This document shows, piece by piece, positions 1 to 6,221 of a DNA stretch of 6,221 nucleotides. Positions within the stretch are counted from its first letter, which is position 1, and every line of letters begins with the position of its first letter. The notes beneath the pieces are model-generated. The model was not told where the DNA came from. It was given only the letters and a program-made list of their open reading frames with translations, and searched no databases. Origin of the DNA: Acidobacteriota bacterium (GTDB taxonomy: Bacteria; Acidobacteriota; Terriglobia; Terriglobales; Acidobacteriaceae); contig JAJZFE010000033.1 of assembly GCA_021798655.1 (NCBI GenBank), positions 1 through 6,221 on the forward strand. Reading direction: 5' to 3'. The translations under genes and the position numbers were made by a program.

Positions 1-2325
1 CATCCCTGGCAGATCGAGCCAGGTGGCTGGGAGTTTGACGCTGCCCCACCGCGGCAGTCCATCGACCTCGACATCACCGCTGTGGAAGACATCACACCCG
101 ACATCTCCACCATGCGCCCCATCACCGGAGGAGTCCGCATCACGCTGACCGGCGACGCGCTGCCCCTCCACTGCGGTCAGCAGATCGAGATCCCGCTGCG
201 AATGCGCCCGCCCGAAACCTACCGCGATCCCGGCGCATTCAACTACGCCGACCAGCTCCTCGCAGAAGGCATCGACCTCACCGCAAGCGCGAAGTCCTCG
301 CGCCTCACCTCACTCGCTGACGCTCCGCCATCATTCCACTGCCGCCTCTACGCCGCGCAGACATGGGCCGCAGACCGCCTCAGCGCGTTCATCGCCTCGC
401 GCGCCAACGAGACGTTGCCTGCGTCGCTGCGACTCAGCGCCGAAGATGCCGTAATGCTCAGCGCCATGCTCCTTGGCGACCGCACGCTGCTCTCCGCACA
501 ACTGCGCGACGCCTTCCAGCGCACCGGCACCTTCCACCTCTTTGTCGTCTCCGGTCTGCACATCGCTCTGCTCGCCGGCGGCCTCTTCTGGCTGCTCCGT
601 CGCGTGAGACTGCCCGAAGGCGCTGCGGTCCTTGTCACCATCGCAATCACCTGCGCCTACACTCTGCTCACCGGCTTCGGTGTCCCGGCACAGCGCGCTC
701 TGTTGATGACCTCGCTCTACCTGCTTGCACGCTGGTTCGATCGCCGCTCCCACGCGCTCAACGCCCTTGGCGTGGCCGCCCTCCTCGTCCTCGCTCTCGA
801 CCCGCGCGCGCTCTACACCGCCAGCTTCCAGATGACCTTCCTCGTCATCGCTGCCATCGGCGGCCTGGCCACTCCGCTGTTGCAACGCACGCTCCTGCCC
901 TACTCGCGCACGCTCAAGCGCCTTGACCTCCTCCAGCTCGACGCCTTCCTGCCTCCGCACCTCGCGCAGTTCCGCGTCGGTGTGCGTATGGCCTGCTCGC
1001 TCTGCGGCAGTTTCTTCGGCAGGCACCTCAGCAGCATCCCTGCATGGCTCCTTCGCCTCGCGCTTTACCTCGCCGAAGCCACCGTCATCGGCATCGCCGC
1101 AGAAATTTGCCTCGTCCTCCCGATGGCGCTCTACTTCCACCGTGCCACGCTGCTCGCGCTGCCGCTCAACCTGCTCAACATCCCGCTGCTCGCCGTGCTG
1201 CTCTGCGTGGCGGTCGCTCTCTTCTGCACCGCACTCGTCAGTCCGTGGCTCGCGATGCTCCCCGCCGCGCTCACCGCCGCCGTGCTACACCTGATGCGCT
1301 CCACCATCGTGCACCTGCAGTACACGCCGCTCGCCAACCTCCGCATGGCCACGCCTGCACCGTTCGCCATCGTCGCCGCCTGCCTGCTGCTCGCGGCCGG
1401 CTGCATCCTCGCTCACGAACGACGCCGCACACTCATCACCACCGCCATCGCCTGCGCGCTGCTCATCCCCGTCGTCATCGCCTACCCCGCAGCACCCGCG
1501 CTACATCCCGGCCTGCTGGAGCTCACCGCCATCGACGTCGGCCAGGGCGACTCGCTGCTCGCCGTCTCGCCCACCGGCAGCACCATGCTCATCGACGCCG
1601 GCGGCCCCACCGGCCGCGCCTCCAACGCTCCCGCTACCTGGGACATCGGCGAACAGATCGTCGCACCCTACCTCTGGTCGCGCCACATCCGCCGCCTCGA
1701 CGTCGTCGTCCTCACCCACGCGCACTCCGACCACATGGGCGGGATGCCCGCCATCCTGCGCGACATGCACCCCCGCGAACTCTGGCTCAGCATCGACCCT
1801 GCGGACTCGCCCGGCTTCCGCGCCCTCCTCGCCGAAGCCGCCGACCTGCACATCGTCGTCCGTCATCTCCACGCCGGCGACGCGCTCCCTTGGGCCGGCA
1901 CGCGCATCACCGTCTCTGCCCCCGAGCCCGCCTACGCCAACTCCGGCGCTCCCGCCAACGACGACTCGCTCGTCCTCCGCATCGACTTCGCCCGCTCCAG
2001 CATCCTCCTCGAAGGCGACGCCGAGGCCTCCAGCGAGGACACCATGCTCAACCACGGCCGTCTCGCTCCTGTCACTCTCCTCAAGGTCGGTCACCACGGC
2101 AGCAAGACCTCCACCAACCCCGAGTTCCTCACCGCCGTCACTCCGCAGGACGCCGTCATCAGCGTCGGTCGCCGCAACACCTTCGGCCATCCCCGCGACG
2201 AAGTGCTCGCCCGCCTCGAAGCCGCCCACGTCCGCACCTACCGCACCGACCGCCACGGCGCCGAGACCTTCCTGCTCACCCCCGCCGGCCGCATCACAAC
2301 ATTTTCCGCAGACCCGCAGGACTAG
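1..2325 (+). CDS. comEC: ComEC/Rec2 DNA-uptake channel protein, 5' end outside the window
   Basis: Inner-membrane channel that carries single-stranded DNA into the cytoplasm during natural transformation. In this family the C-terminal metallo-beta-lactamase-like domain is thought to degrade the non-transported strand. The frame is open from base 1 (774 residues visible; residue 1 is the codon at base 1), so the GTG at 82 is only an internal codon and the true start and first membrane helices lie upstream. In order: the end of the N-terminal DUF4131/OB-like domain (RDPGAFNYADQL, about 75-85); the competence membrane domain, with LLGDR (157-161), the family hallmark FVVSGLHI (181-188), PAQRA (229-233) and SFQMTF (275-280), and many hydrophobic helices up to about 500; then the hydrolase domain from IDVGQGDS (511-518) and LIDAGG (530-535). 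The metal-binding motif HAHSDH (573-578) is intact, followed by EGDAE (671-675), VGHHGSK (696-702) and FGHP (728-731). No internal frameshift is seen. The TAG stop coincides with the edge of a repeat element. Family identity is very secure; actual competence of the host is not shown. Confidence 0.97.
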   Translation, partial: HPWQIEPGGWEFDAAPPRQSIDLDITAVEDITPDISTMRPITGGVRITLTGDALPLHCGQQIEIPLRMRPPETYRDPGAFNYADQLLAEGIDLTASAKSSRLTSLADAPPSFHCRLYAAQTWAADRLSAFIASRANETLPASLRLSAEDAVMLSAMLLGDRTLLSAQLRDAFQRTGTFHLFVVSGLHIALLAGGLFWLLRRVRLPEGAAVLVTIAITCAYTLLTGFGVPAQRALLMTSLYLLARWFDRRSHALNALGVAALLVLALDPRALYTASFQMTFLVIAAIGGLATPLLQRTLLPYSRTLKRLDLLQLDAFLPPHLAQFRVGVRMACSLCGSFFGRHLSSIPAWLLRLALYLAEATVIGIAAEICLVLPMALYFHRATLLALPLNLLNIPLLAVLLCVAVALFCTALVSPWLAMLPAALTAAVLHLMRSTIVHLQYTPLANLRMATPAPFAIVAACLLLAAGCILAHERRRTLITTAIACALLIPVVIAYPAAPALHPGLLELTAIDVGQGDSLLAVSPTGSTMLIDAGGPTGRASNAPATWDIGEQIVAPYLWSRHIRRLDVVVLTHAHSDHMGGMPAILRDMHPRELWLSIDPADSPGFRALLAEAADLHIVVRHLHAGDALPWAGTRITVSAPEPAYANSGAPANDDSLVLRIDFARSSILLEGDAEASSEDTMLNHGRLAPVTLLKVGHHGSKTSTNPEFLTAVTPQDAVISVGRRNTFGHPRDEVLARLEAAHVRTYRTDRHGAETFLLTPAGRITTFSADPQD

Positions 2326-2339
2326 AGCATCTTCCCCGC
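2325..2339 (+). repeat. Left terminal inverted repeat of the MITE-like element
   Basis: GAGCATCTTCCCCGC pairs with the right repeat at 13 of 15 positions; the mismatches are at repeat positions 7 and 8. The first base doubles as the third base of the comEC stop codon. Confidence 0.75.
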
Positions 2340-2368
2340 AGGTGTAGTCCAGCGGATTGAGATTCATG

Positions 2369-2392
2369 GGCGTTTTCCCCAATGAAAACGCC
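2369..2392. repeat. Central stem-loop of the MITE-like element
   Basis: GGCGTTTTC at 2369-2377 is perfectly complementary to GAAAACGCC at 2384-2392, around a 6-nt loop CCCAAT. Its midpoint equals the midpoint of the terminal repeats, so the whole unit can fold as one interrupted cruciform or long RNA hairpin. No U-run follows it on the plus strand, so it is not a classic intrinsic terminator. Confidence 0.7.
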
Positions 2393-2405
2393 ACTGCACA
2401 ATCGT

Positions 2406-2420
2406 GATGGGATACCCATC
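2406..2420. repeat. Small hairpin in the right arm of the element
   Basis: GATGGG and CCCATC form a perfect 6-bp stem around ATA. The left arm has no equally good counterpart hairpin, so this breaks the otherwise symmetrical fold. It could compete with four further terminal pairs, one of them a wobble (2341-2344 with 2417-2420). Confidence 0.5.
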
Positions 2421-2421
2421 A

Positions 2422-2436
2422 GCGGGGACAATGCTC
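2422..2436 (-). repeat. Right terminal inverted repeat of the MITE-like element
   Basis: GCGGGGACAATGCTC, the inverted partner of the left repeat. It is followed directly by TA (2437-2438) and then by AGATCC, which I take as the original downstream flank. Confidence 0.75.
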
Positions 2437-2478
2437 TAAGATCCATGCAGGACGCTCTCCAACGCCGCACTCACCCCC

Positions 2479-2484
2479 AAGGAG
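2479..2484 (+). promoter_or_regulatory. Ribosome binding site of the small downstream gene
   Basis: AAGGAG lies 4 nt upstream of the ATG at 2489. It is a strong Shine-Dalgarno match and the main reason for accepting this frame and start over the overlapping frame that begins at 2382 inside the repeat element. Confidence 0.75.
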
Positions 2485-2488
2485 CCGC

Positions 2489-2785
2489 ATGGAAAAGCCC
2501 ACACCGCAACCGCTCCCCGACGCCCCCATCGCGACTACCCCAACACCAACATCCCCCGCCGAGCTCGATGAGGCGCGTCTCATCCGCCGCCTCCAGATGA
2601 TGATGAACCTGGTCATGCAGACCATCGCGCAGGACACCTCACTCAGCATCGACGAGGCGTCGCAGATGATCGCCGACAGCCGTACCGCGGCACTGGCCAT
2701 GTTCCCCGGCAAGGAACTCGCCTACGACCTCATCTGGCGACCCCGCTTCCAACGCCTCATGCGCGACCGCTTCCGCCTGATGTAG
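2489..2785 (+). CDS. Unrecognised small protein (98 aa) downstream of comEC
   Basis: I do not recognise a family and assign no function. The protein has three visible parts. Residues 1-24 are Pro/Thr-rich with eight prolines and are probably disordered. Residues 25-71 look helical, with a Met-rich amphipathic stretch (RRLQMMMNLVMQ, 33-44) and a second helix-like part starting at SIDEAS (53-58). The C-terminus from FPGKELAYD (72-80) ends in a basic, aromatic tail (LIWRPRFQRLMRDRFRL) with six arginines in the last 15 residues. There is no signal peptide, membrane segment or cysteine, so a cytoplasmic protein is likely, possibly binding nucleic acid or membrane through the basic tail (inference only). 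It is codirectional with comEC, and without the repeat element the gap would be about 50 nt, so the two were plausibly cotranscribed. The ribosome binding site, protein-like composition and terminator 13 nt after the stop support a real gene. Confidence 0.8.
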   Translation: MEKPTPQPLPDAPIATTPTPTSPAELDEARLIRRLQMMMNLVMQTIAQDTSLSIDEASQMIADSRTAALAMFPGKELAYDLIWRPRFQRLMRDRFRLM

Positions 2786-2798
2786 TCCGCCAACACAA

Positions 2799-2820
2799 AG
2801 GCCGCCCATTCAGGCGGCCT
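2799..2820. terminator. Bidirectional hairpin terminator between convergent genes
   Basis: AGGCCGCC (2799-2806) pairs perfectly with GGCGGCCT (2813-2820) around a 6-nt loop, CATTCA. It lies 13 nt past the small gene's stop and 25 nt past the end of the minus-strand gene. Read on the minus strand the stem runs into TTTGTGTT, a usable U-rich tail. On the plus strand the following bases (CTGCGTTGGTTGG) are only mildly U-rich, so termination of the minus-strand gene is the better supported direction. Confidence 0.7.
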
Positions 2821-2822
2821 CT

Positions 2823-2847
2823 GCGTTGGTTGGATGAAGCGTTGGTT
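2823..2847. repeat. Short direct repeat spanning the receptor stop codon
   Basis: GCGTTGGTT occurs at 2823-2831 and again at 2839-2847, a 16-nt period. The second copy overlaps the receptor gene's stop codon (TAA on the minus strand). It is probably a small slippage duplication; no function is evident. Confidence 0.4.
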
Positions 2848-5800
2848 AGAAGTTCAGCCGCGCCGAGAACTGCGCCGAGCGGCGCGTGTTCGCCTGCGTA
2901 CCCGATACTTGCCCGAAGCTGCCGTTGCCGAACACCGCGCTCGCCACCGTAAACTGCGTATGGTTGGTCACGTTGTACATCTCAGCGCGGAAATCAAAGC
3001 TCGAGAAGCTCGTGATGTGCAGCGGGAACGTCCGCACCAGCGCGATGTCTTCCTGATAGTTACCGGGGCCGTAGATGTTGTAGGGAGCCGTACGAGCCGA
3101 GTTGCCAAACGTGTAATCGGGAGCCTTTGCAAATGCGTTTTTGTCGATGTACACATTCGTCGCCGAGTTATACGTCGTGCGTGTGACGCCCTGGCCCCAC
3201 TTGCCGTTGATGCGGGCAGGACCGGTGAACGCCGAGTTATAGTTCGGCATGCAGGTGCTCTCCGCTGGGTTCACGTTGCAACCCGAACCCGTCGCCGTGA
3301 TTGCCAGCGGCGAGCCCGAGTATGCCTGGAAGGTCTGCGAGAACTTGAACCCGCCCAGAATCGCGCGCTCCACCGCATACTTGTTCGCAATCGTGCGACC
3401 GAACGGCATCTGCCACACACCCGTAATCACCACATGCTGCGGCTGATTCGTCTCCGACACTGTGCGCTCGATCGCGTCAGCCGCATACGCGCTGCCCGTG
3501 TTCGAGTAAGCCGCAGGAATTGCATAGCCCGTGCGGAACGTGCCACCGTCATCAATCGAACGTGACCAGGTGTAGTTCGCCATGAATGTAATCCCGTGCG
3601 TAGGACGCATGTTCAGCGTTGCCTGCAGCGCGTGGTAGTTCTCATTGCCCACATAGCCAAACGCATCGCTCACGTTCTGGAACGGATACGGCTTCAGCAG
3701 CGCGGCCAGGCTCTGGCTCGTGCTGAACACGTTCAACGCTGCCGCCGGACACACACCCGTGTTCGCTGCACAGAAGCTCCGCAACGCTGTGCCCGTAAGG
3801 CTCAGGTTCGAACCCAGGGACAGGTACTGCGGATCAAGCTGATTGGCCTGCAGGCCACGCGCAGAACCAGTTGTTGGCAGGAAGTGACCCTGCGAGCCCA
3901 CGTAGGTGATCGTCGAACTGATCGTCGAGGTCCACTGGTGCTGGAAGCCCAGCGTGTAGTTGATGTACTGCGGTGCGCGGCCACCCAGGTACGGATCGTA
4001 ATATCCCGACCCTGACTGTGGGCTGCCCGTGTAGCTTGCCGTGCCGCAACCCGGTGTCGCATAGCTGCTCACGTTTGTATAGCCCGTGCCGTACGCCGGC
4101 CCCGAGGCTGTTCCGCAAGCCGCAGCATACGCCGGCAACGCGCCATTGGCGCCTGTGAACGGTGCACTGCTCAGCAACTGACCCGTCGCTGAAAATGCCG
4201 GCGCAGCCGAGAAGCCCAGCGTGCTCAGACTCGTTGCACCGCCGCCTACCGCGTTGCCATGCGCATACATCACACCATAGCTCGCGTGGATCACCGTCTT
4301 CGGATCCACCTGGTACGCCAGACCCAGCCGCGGCCCGAAGTTCTTGAAGTAGTTTTTGACCGGTGTAGAACAGTTGCACGTTCCCGGGCCGCTGCCTGCA
4401 TACTGCAACGCACCGTTCAGCCCCGTCACCGGGTTTGCCAGCGTCGGGTCGAAGAACGCCTGTGCGTTATGCACCTCCGTCAGCGTCGGGTAGTAGTCCC
4501 AGCGGAGACCCAGATCCAGCGTCAACTTCTCGTTCACCTTCCAGTTATCTTGCACGTACGGCGAGATCGGACGGAACCGCGTACCGAACTCCGTCTGCAC
4601 ATACTGCGTGAAGCTCGCCTTGTCGATCTGTCCAACCAGGAAGCTGGCGTACGCCGCACCCGTGCCTGGCGTCGCCGTATACTTCGGCGCAGCATTGCTC
4701 GAAGCCGTCAGCTCCGCCGTCTCATTCACCGAATTGGCCAGCGTCAGCGGGGTGCTGCCGCCTTGCGCATTCACCACGTTGTACAGCATCCACGCAAGGT
4801 TCAAACCCGCCGTCAGCGTATGGTTACCCTTCACCCACTGCAGGTTGTCCACCAGTGTGTAGTTCGCCGCCAGGGTCACGTTAGGACCGGCACCGGCCCA
4901 GCCTGTCGGAGCATTTGTTCCGCTGAAGGTTACAAACGGAAACGCCTGCGACGCCCCGCCTGTCGGCAGCCCACTGATGCCCTGCGCCGTTGCCGCATAG
5001 GCCGGGCTCAGGTCAGCATCGATGGTCGGCCCGTTGTAGCGCGCATACCCATACTTGAACTGGTTCACCAGATGCGGCGTAAACGTGTGCGCCTCTTCAA
5101 TGATGCCCACTGCAGTCTTCGGCGCATAGGCCTGGCCGAAGTTGTATGGCACAGGTCCCACGTTACGACCGCTCGTCGTCTGACCCACGGGCACTGAACT
5201 GGCCTGACGACCAATCGCGGCCAGCAGCGTCAACGTGTCCTTCGGCGTCATCGCATAGTCAATCCGCTCCGTCGTCGACCAGTTCGTCAAGCCCGTGCTG
5301 TTCGCGGCTTCGTAGTTGTTCTGCAGCGCCGTGCTGATCCCCGATGTCGGCAGATAGCTCTGCATCTTCTGCGCAACCGACGAGAACTCCGAGGTCGGGA
5401 TCACGTCTACGCCTGCTGCACCGTTTGGTCCCAGAATCGGATTGCCCGCTGCGCCGGTCCCTGCGCCCGCAACATAACCGTAACGATAACGGCAGGGTCC
5501 GTTCGTGCTATTGGCCGTGCAGGCCGCCTGCGTCGAAGGATCGTAAATACCGCCCGCGATCACGCCCTGGAAGTTACCTGCCTGCTGTGCCGCCGTCGGA
5601 AACGTGATCGTCGTCGGGCTCTGGCTGGAGTAACGGAACCCGTCATAGTTGCCAAAGAAGAACAGCTTGTCCTTCAGACTGCCAAACGGCACTAGTGGCC
5701 CATTCAGGCTGATACCGTACTCATTGGAATGCTCAATCGGCTTGGTCGGAGCGCCCGTAATCGGGTTGGTGATGTTTGGGCCAAAAAATCCCCATGTGTC

Positions 5801-6221
5801 GAGCGCCGTGTTGCGGAAGAACTCATAGGCCGTGCCATGAAACTGTGTGCCGCCCGCCTTGATCGTGTAGTTCTGCAGGCCCTGACCCTCATAGATCGCC
5901 GAGTAGCCATCCGTCTGCAGCTGGAACTGGTCCACCGCATCCACCGAGATGGCCGTCCACACGTACCGCGGATCGCCTTCCCCACCAGCACGCACAAACG
6001 GCAGACCATCGATGTACACATCCGATACCGCACCCTTGTTGCCCGAACCGTTCACAATACCGGTGTTCGTCGTCGGATTGCCGTTCGTGTTGTTGCCCTG
6101 CACGCCCGGCATCAGGAACGCGAAGTCCGTCGCGCGGCGTTGATCGGGGCTGCCATACGCACCCATCTCGATCGGCAGCGCGGAGTACATATCGTTCTCC
6201 ATCGTCGCGCCAAGCGTTGCG
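2846..6221 (-). CDS. Oar-like TonB-dependent receptor family outer-membrane protein, N-terminus outside the window
   Basis: Large outer-membrane beta-barrel of the type greatly expanded in Acidobacteriota, where members usually start with a signal peptide and a carboxypeptidase-regulatory-like (CarboxypepD_reg) domain before the plug. Those parts would lie beyond the right edge. The frame is open to the edge (1124 residues visible, residue 1 at 6220-6218), so the ATG at 6202 is internal. Residues 1-145 are plug: YIDGLP (69-74), VDAVDQFQ (93-100), then GGTQFHG and YEFFRNTALDTWG up to 144. Barrel sequence follows, with DKLFFFGNYDGFR, a QDNWKVNEKLTLDLGLRWDY strand pair near 550-575, YTWSRSIDDGG and QPQHVVITGVWQMPFG. 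The chain ends in ARLNF, with the terminal aromatic residue typical of barrel insertion signals. Ten cysteines occur, all as close pairs. Substrate unknown; polymer or oligosaccharide uptake or cell-surface roles are guesses. It is convergent with the comEC unit and shares a terminator with it. Confidence 0.93.
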   Translation of the reverse strand, partial: ATLGATMENDMYSALPIEMGAYGSPDQRRATDFAFLMPGVQGNNTNGNPTTNTGIVNGSGNKGAVSDVYIDGLPFVRAGGEGDPRYVWTAISVDAVDQFQLQTDGYSAIYEGQGLQNYTIKAGGTQFHGTAYEFFRNTALDTWGFFGPNITNPITGAPTKPIEHSNEYGISLNGPLVPFGSLKDKLFFFGNYDGFRYSSQSPTTITFPTAAQQAGNFQGVIAGGIYDPSTQAACTANSTNGPCRYRYGYVAGAGTGAAGNPILGPNGAAGVDVIPTSEFSSVAQKMQSYLPTSGISTALQNNYEAANSTGLTNWSTTERIDYAMTPKDTLTLLAAIGRQASSVPVGQTTSGRNVGPVPYNFGQAYAPKTAVGIIEEAHTFTPHLVNQFKYGYARYNGPTIDADLSPAYAATAQGISGLPTGGASQAFPFVTFSGTNAPTGWAGAGPNVTLAANYTLVDNLQWVKGNHTLTAGLNLAWMLYNVVNAQGGSTPLTLANSVNETAELTASSNAAPKYTATPGTGAAYASFLVGQIDKASFTQYVQTEFGTRFRPISPYVQDNWKVNEKLTLDLGLRWDYYPTLTEVHNAQAFFDPTLANPVTGLNGALQYAGSGPGTCNCSTPVKNYFKNFGPRLGLAYQVDPKTVIHASYGVMYAHGNAVGGGATSLSTLGFSAAPAFSATGQLLSSAPFTGANGALPAYAAACGTASGPAYGTGYTNVSSYATPGCGTASYTGSPQSGSGYYDPYLGGRAPQYINYTLGFQHQWTSTISSTITYVGSQGHFLPTTGSARGLQANQLDPQYLSLGSNLSLTGTALRSFCAANTGVCPAAALNVFSTSQSLAALLKPYPFQNVSDAFGYVGNENYHALQATLNMRPTHGITFMANYTWSRSIDDGGTFRTGYAIPAAYSNTGSAYAADAIERTVSETNQPQHVVITGVWQMPFGRTIANKYAVERAILGGFKFSQTFQAYSGSPLAITATGSGCNVNPAESTCMPNYNSAFTGPARINGKWGQGVTRTTYNSATNVYIDKNAFAKAPDYTFGNSARTAPYNIYGPGNYQEDIALVRTFPLHITSFSSFDFRAEMYNVTNHTQFTVASAVFGNGSFGQVSGTQANTRRSAQFSARLNF

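Larger units (their letters stand above)
2323..2438. mobile_element. MITE-like inverted-repeat element with TA at both ends
   Basis: A non-coding 112-bp core (2325-2436) is bounded by 15-bp terminal inverted repeats. The left end reads GAGCATCTTCCCCGC, and the right end read inward on the other strand is GAGCATTGTCCCCGC: 13 of 15 match, with both mismatches adjacent. TA dinucleotides at 2323-2324 and 2437-2438 flank it, as expected for target duplication by IS630/Tc1-mariner transposases. A 9-bp stem-loop lies exactly at the centre of symmetry (2380.5). No transposase is encoded, so any movement would depend on a transposase supplied in trans. The element lies between comEC and the next gene and supplies the G of the comEC TAG stop. 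The symmetry and TA edges are seen directly; membership of a mobile family is inferred, since only one copy is visible. Alternatives are a REP-type repeat or a structured RNA element. Confidence 0.68.

Noticed and set aside
82..84. GTG as the start of comEC
   Set aside because: The frame stays open to base 1 with ComEC-like sequence on both sides, and no Shine-Dalgarno precedes the GTG. The first helices and part of the N-terminal domain would be missing. The gene starts upstream of the window.
331..1140. Long antisense open frame under comEC (269 codons, minus strand)
   Set aside because: Glu/Gly/Ala/Arg-rich composition typical of the complement of a high-GC gene; no recognisable domain, and the opposite strand is an unambiguous ComEC.
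2344..2356. REP element with a GTAG tetranucleotide next to a hairpin
   Set aside because: GTAG is present at 2344-2347, but the adjacent TCC-AGC-GGA stem is only 3 bp, and the long symmetrical ends with TA borders fit a MITE better.
2357..2386. Promoter inside the element (TTGAGA with AATGAA 18 nt downstream)
   Set aside because: The -10 match is only 3 of 6, and it falls within the central stem-loop. Not enough to call a promoter for the small gene.
1044..2394. Long open frames overlapping the comEC 3' half: plus 1044-2360 (438 codons) and minus 1501-2394 (297 codons)
   Set aside because: The plus frame is extremely Arg/His/Pro-rich, and the minus frame Gly/Val/Asp-rich. Both are out-of-frame readings of the intact hydrolase domain.
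2316..2453. GCAGGAC direct repeat at 2316-2322 and 2447-2453 as a 7-bp target duplication
   Set aside because: The left copy abuts the element, but the right copy is 8 nt beyond the TA border, so it does not fit the ends set by the inverted repeats. It is likely chance, though it would matter if the element's true right end were at 2446.
2382..2600. Open frame of 72 codons starting inside the repeat element
   Set aside because: Its start lies in the loop and stem of the central hairpin without a ribosome binding site, and it overlaps the better-supported 98-residue gene in another frame.
2834..5197. Plus-strand open frames 2834-3565, 3596-4015 and 4259-5197
   Set aside because: Arg/His/Val-rich shadows of the receptor gene on the other strand; no domain or start signal supports them.

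Overview
The window most likely comes from a high-GC member of the Acidobacteriota, class Terriglobia (the Terriglobus / Granulicella / Edaphobacter / Acidobacterium group). The main pointer is the minus-strand gene. It encodes a very large Oar-like TonB-dependent outer-membrane protein with the wording typical of the expanded acidobacterial family: a plug with YIDGLP and GGTQFHGTAYEFFRN, and a barrel ending in ARLNF. The taxonomic call is inference from protein style, not from a marker gene.

Layout. Positions 1-2325 (+) hold the larger, 3' part of comEC, the inner-membrane channel for DNA uptake in natural transformation. Its start lies upstream of the window. Its TAG stop codon sits exactly on the left edge of a compact, near-symmetrical inverted-repeat element (2325-2436, with TA at both edges) that looks like a non-coding MITE of the IS630/Tc1-mariner type. 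Removing the element and one TA leaves comEC ending in TAA instead of TAG, with the next gene only about 50 nt downstream. That next gene (2489-2785, +) encodes a 98-residue protein that I do not recognise. It has a good ribosome binding site, a Pro/Thr-rich N-terminus and an Arg-rich C-terminus. A GC-rich hairpin at 2799-2820 lies in the 60-nt gap between convergent genes and probably terminates transcription in both directions. The rest of the window (2846-6221, -) is the TonB-dependent receptor-like gene, open at its 5' end beyond the right edge.

How the genes relate. comEC and the small gene look like one former or present transcription unit, now split by the repeat element. The receptor gene is a separate convergent unit, and nothing ties it to DNA uptake beyond adjacency. 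I see no RNA genes, CRISPR array, transposase gene or previously undescribed multi-gene system. The most interesting item is the repeat element and its seamless replacement of the comEC stop codon.
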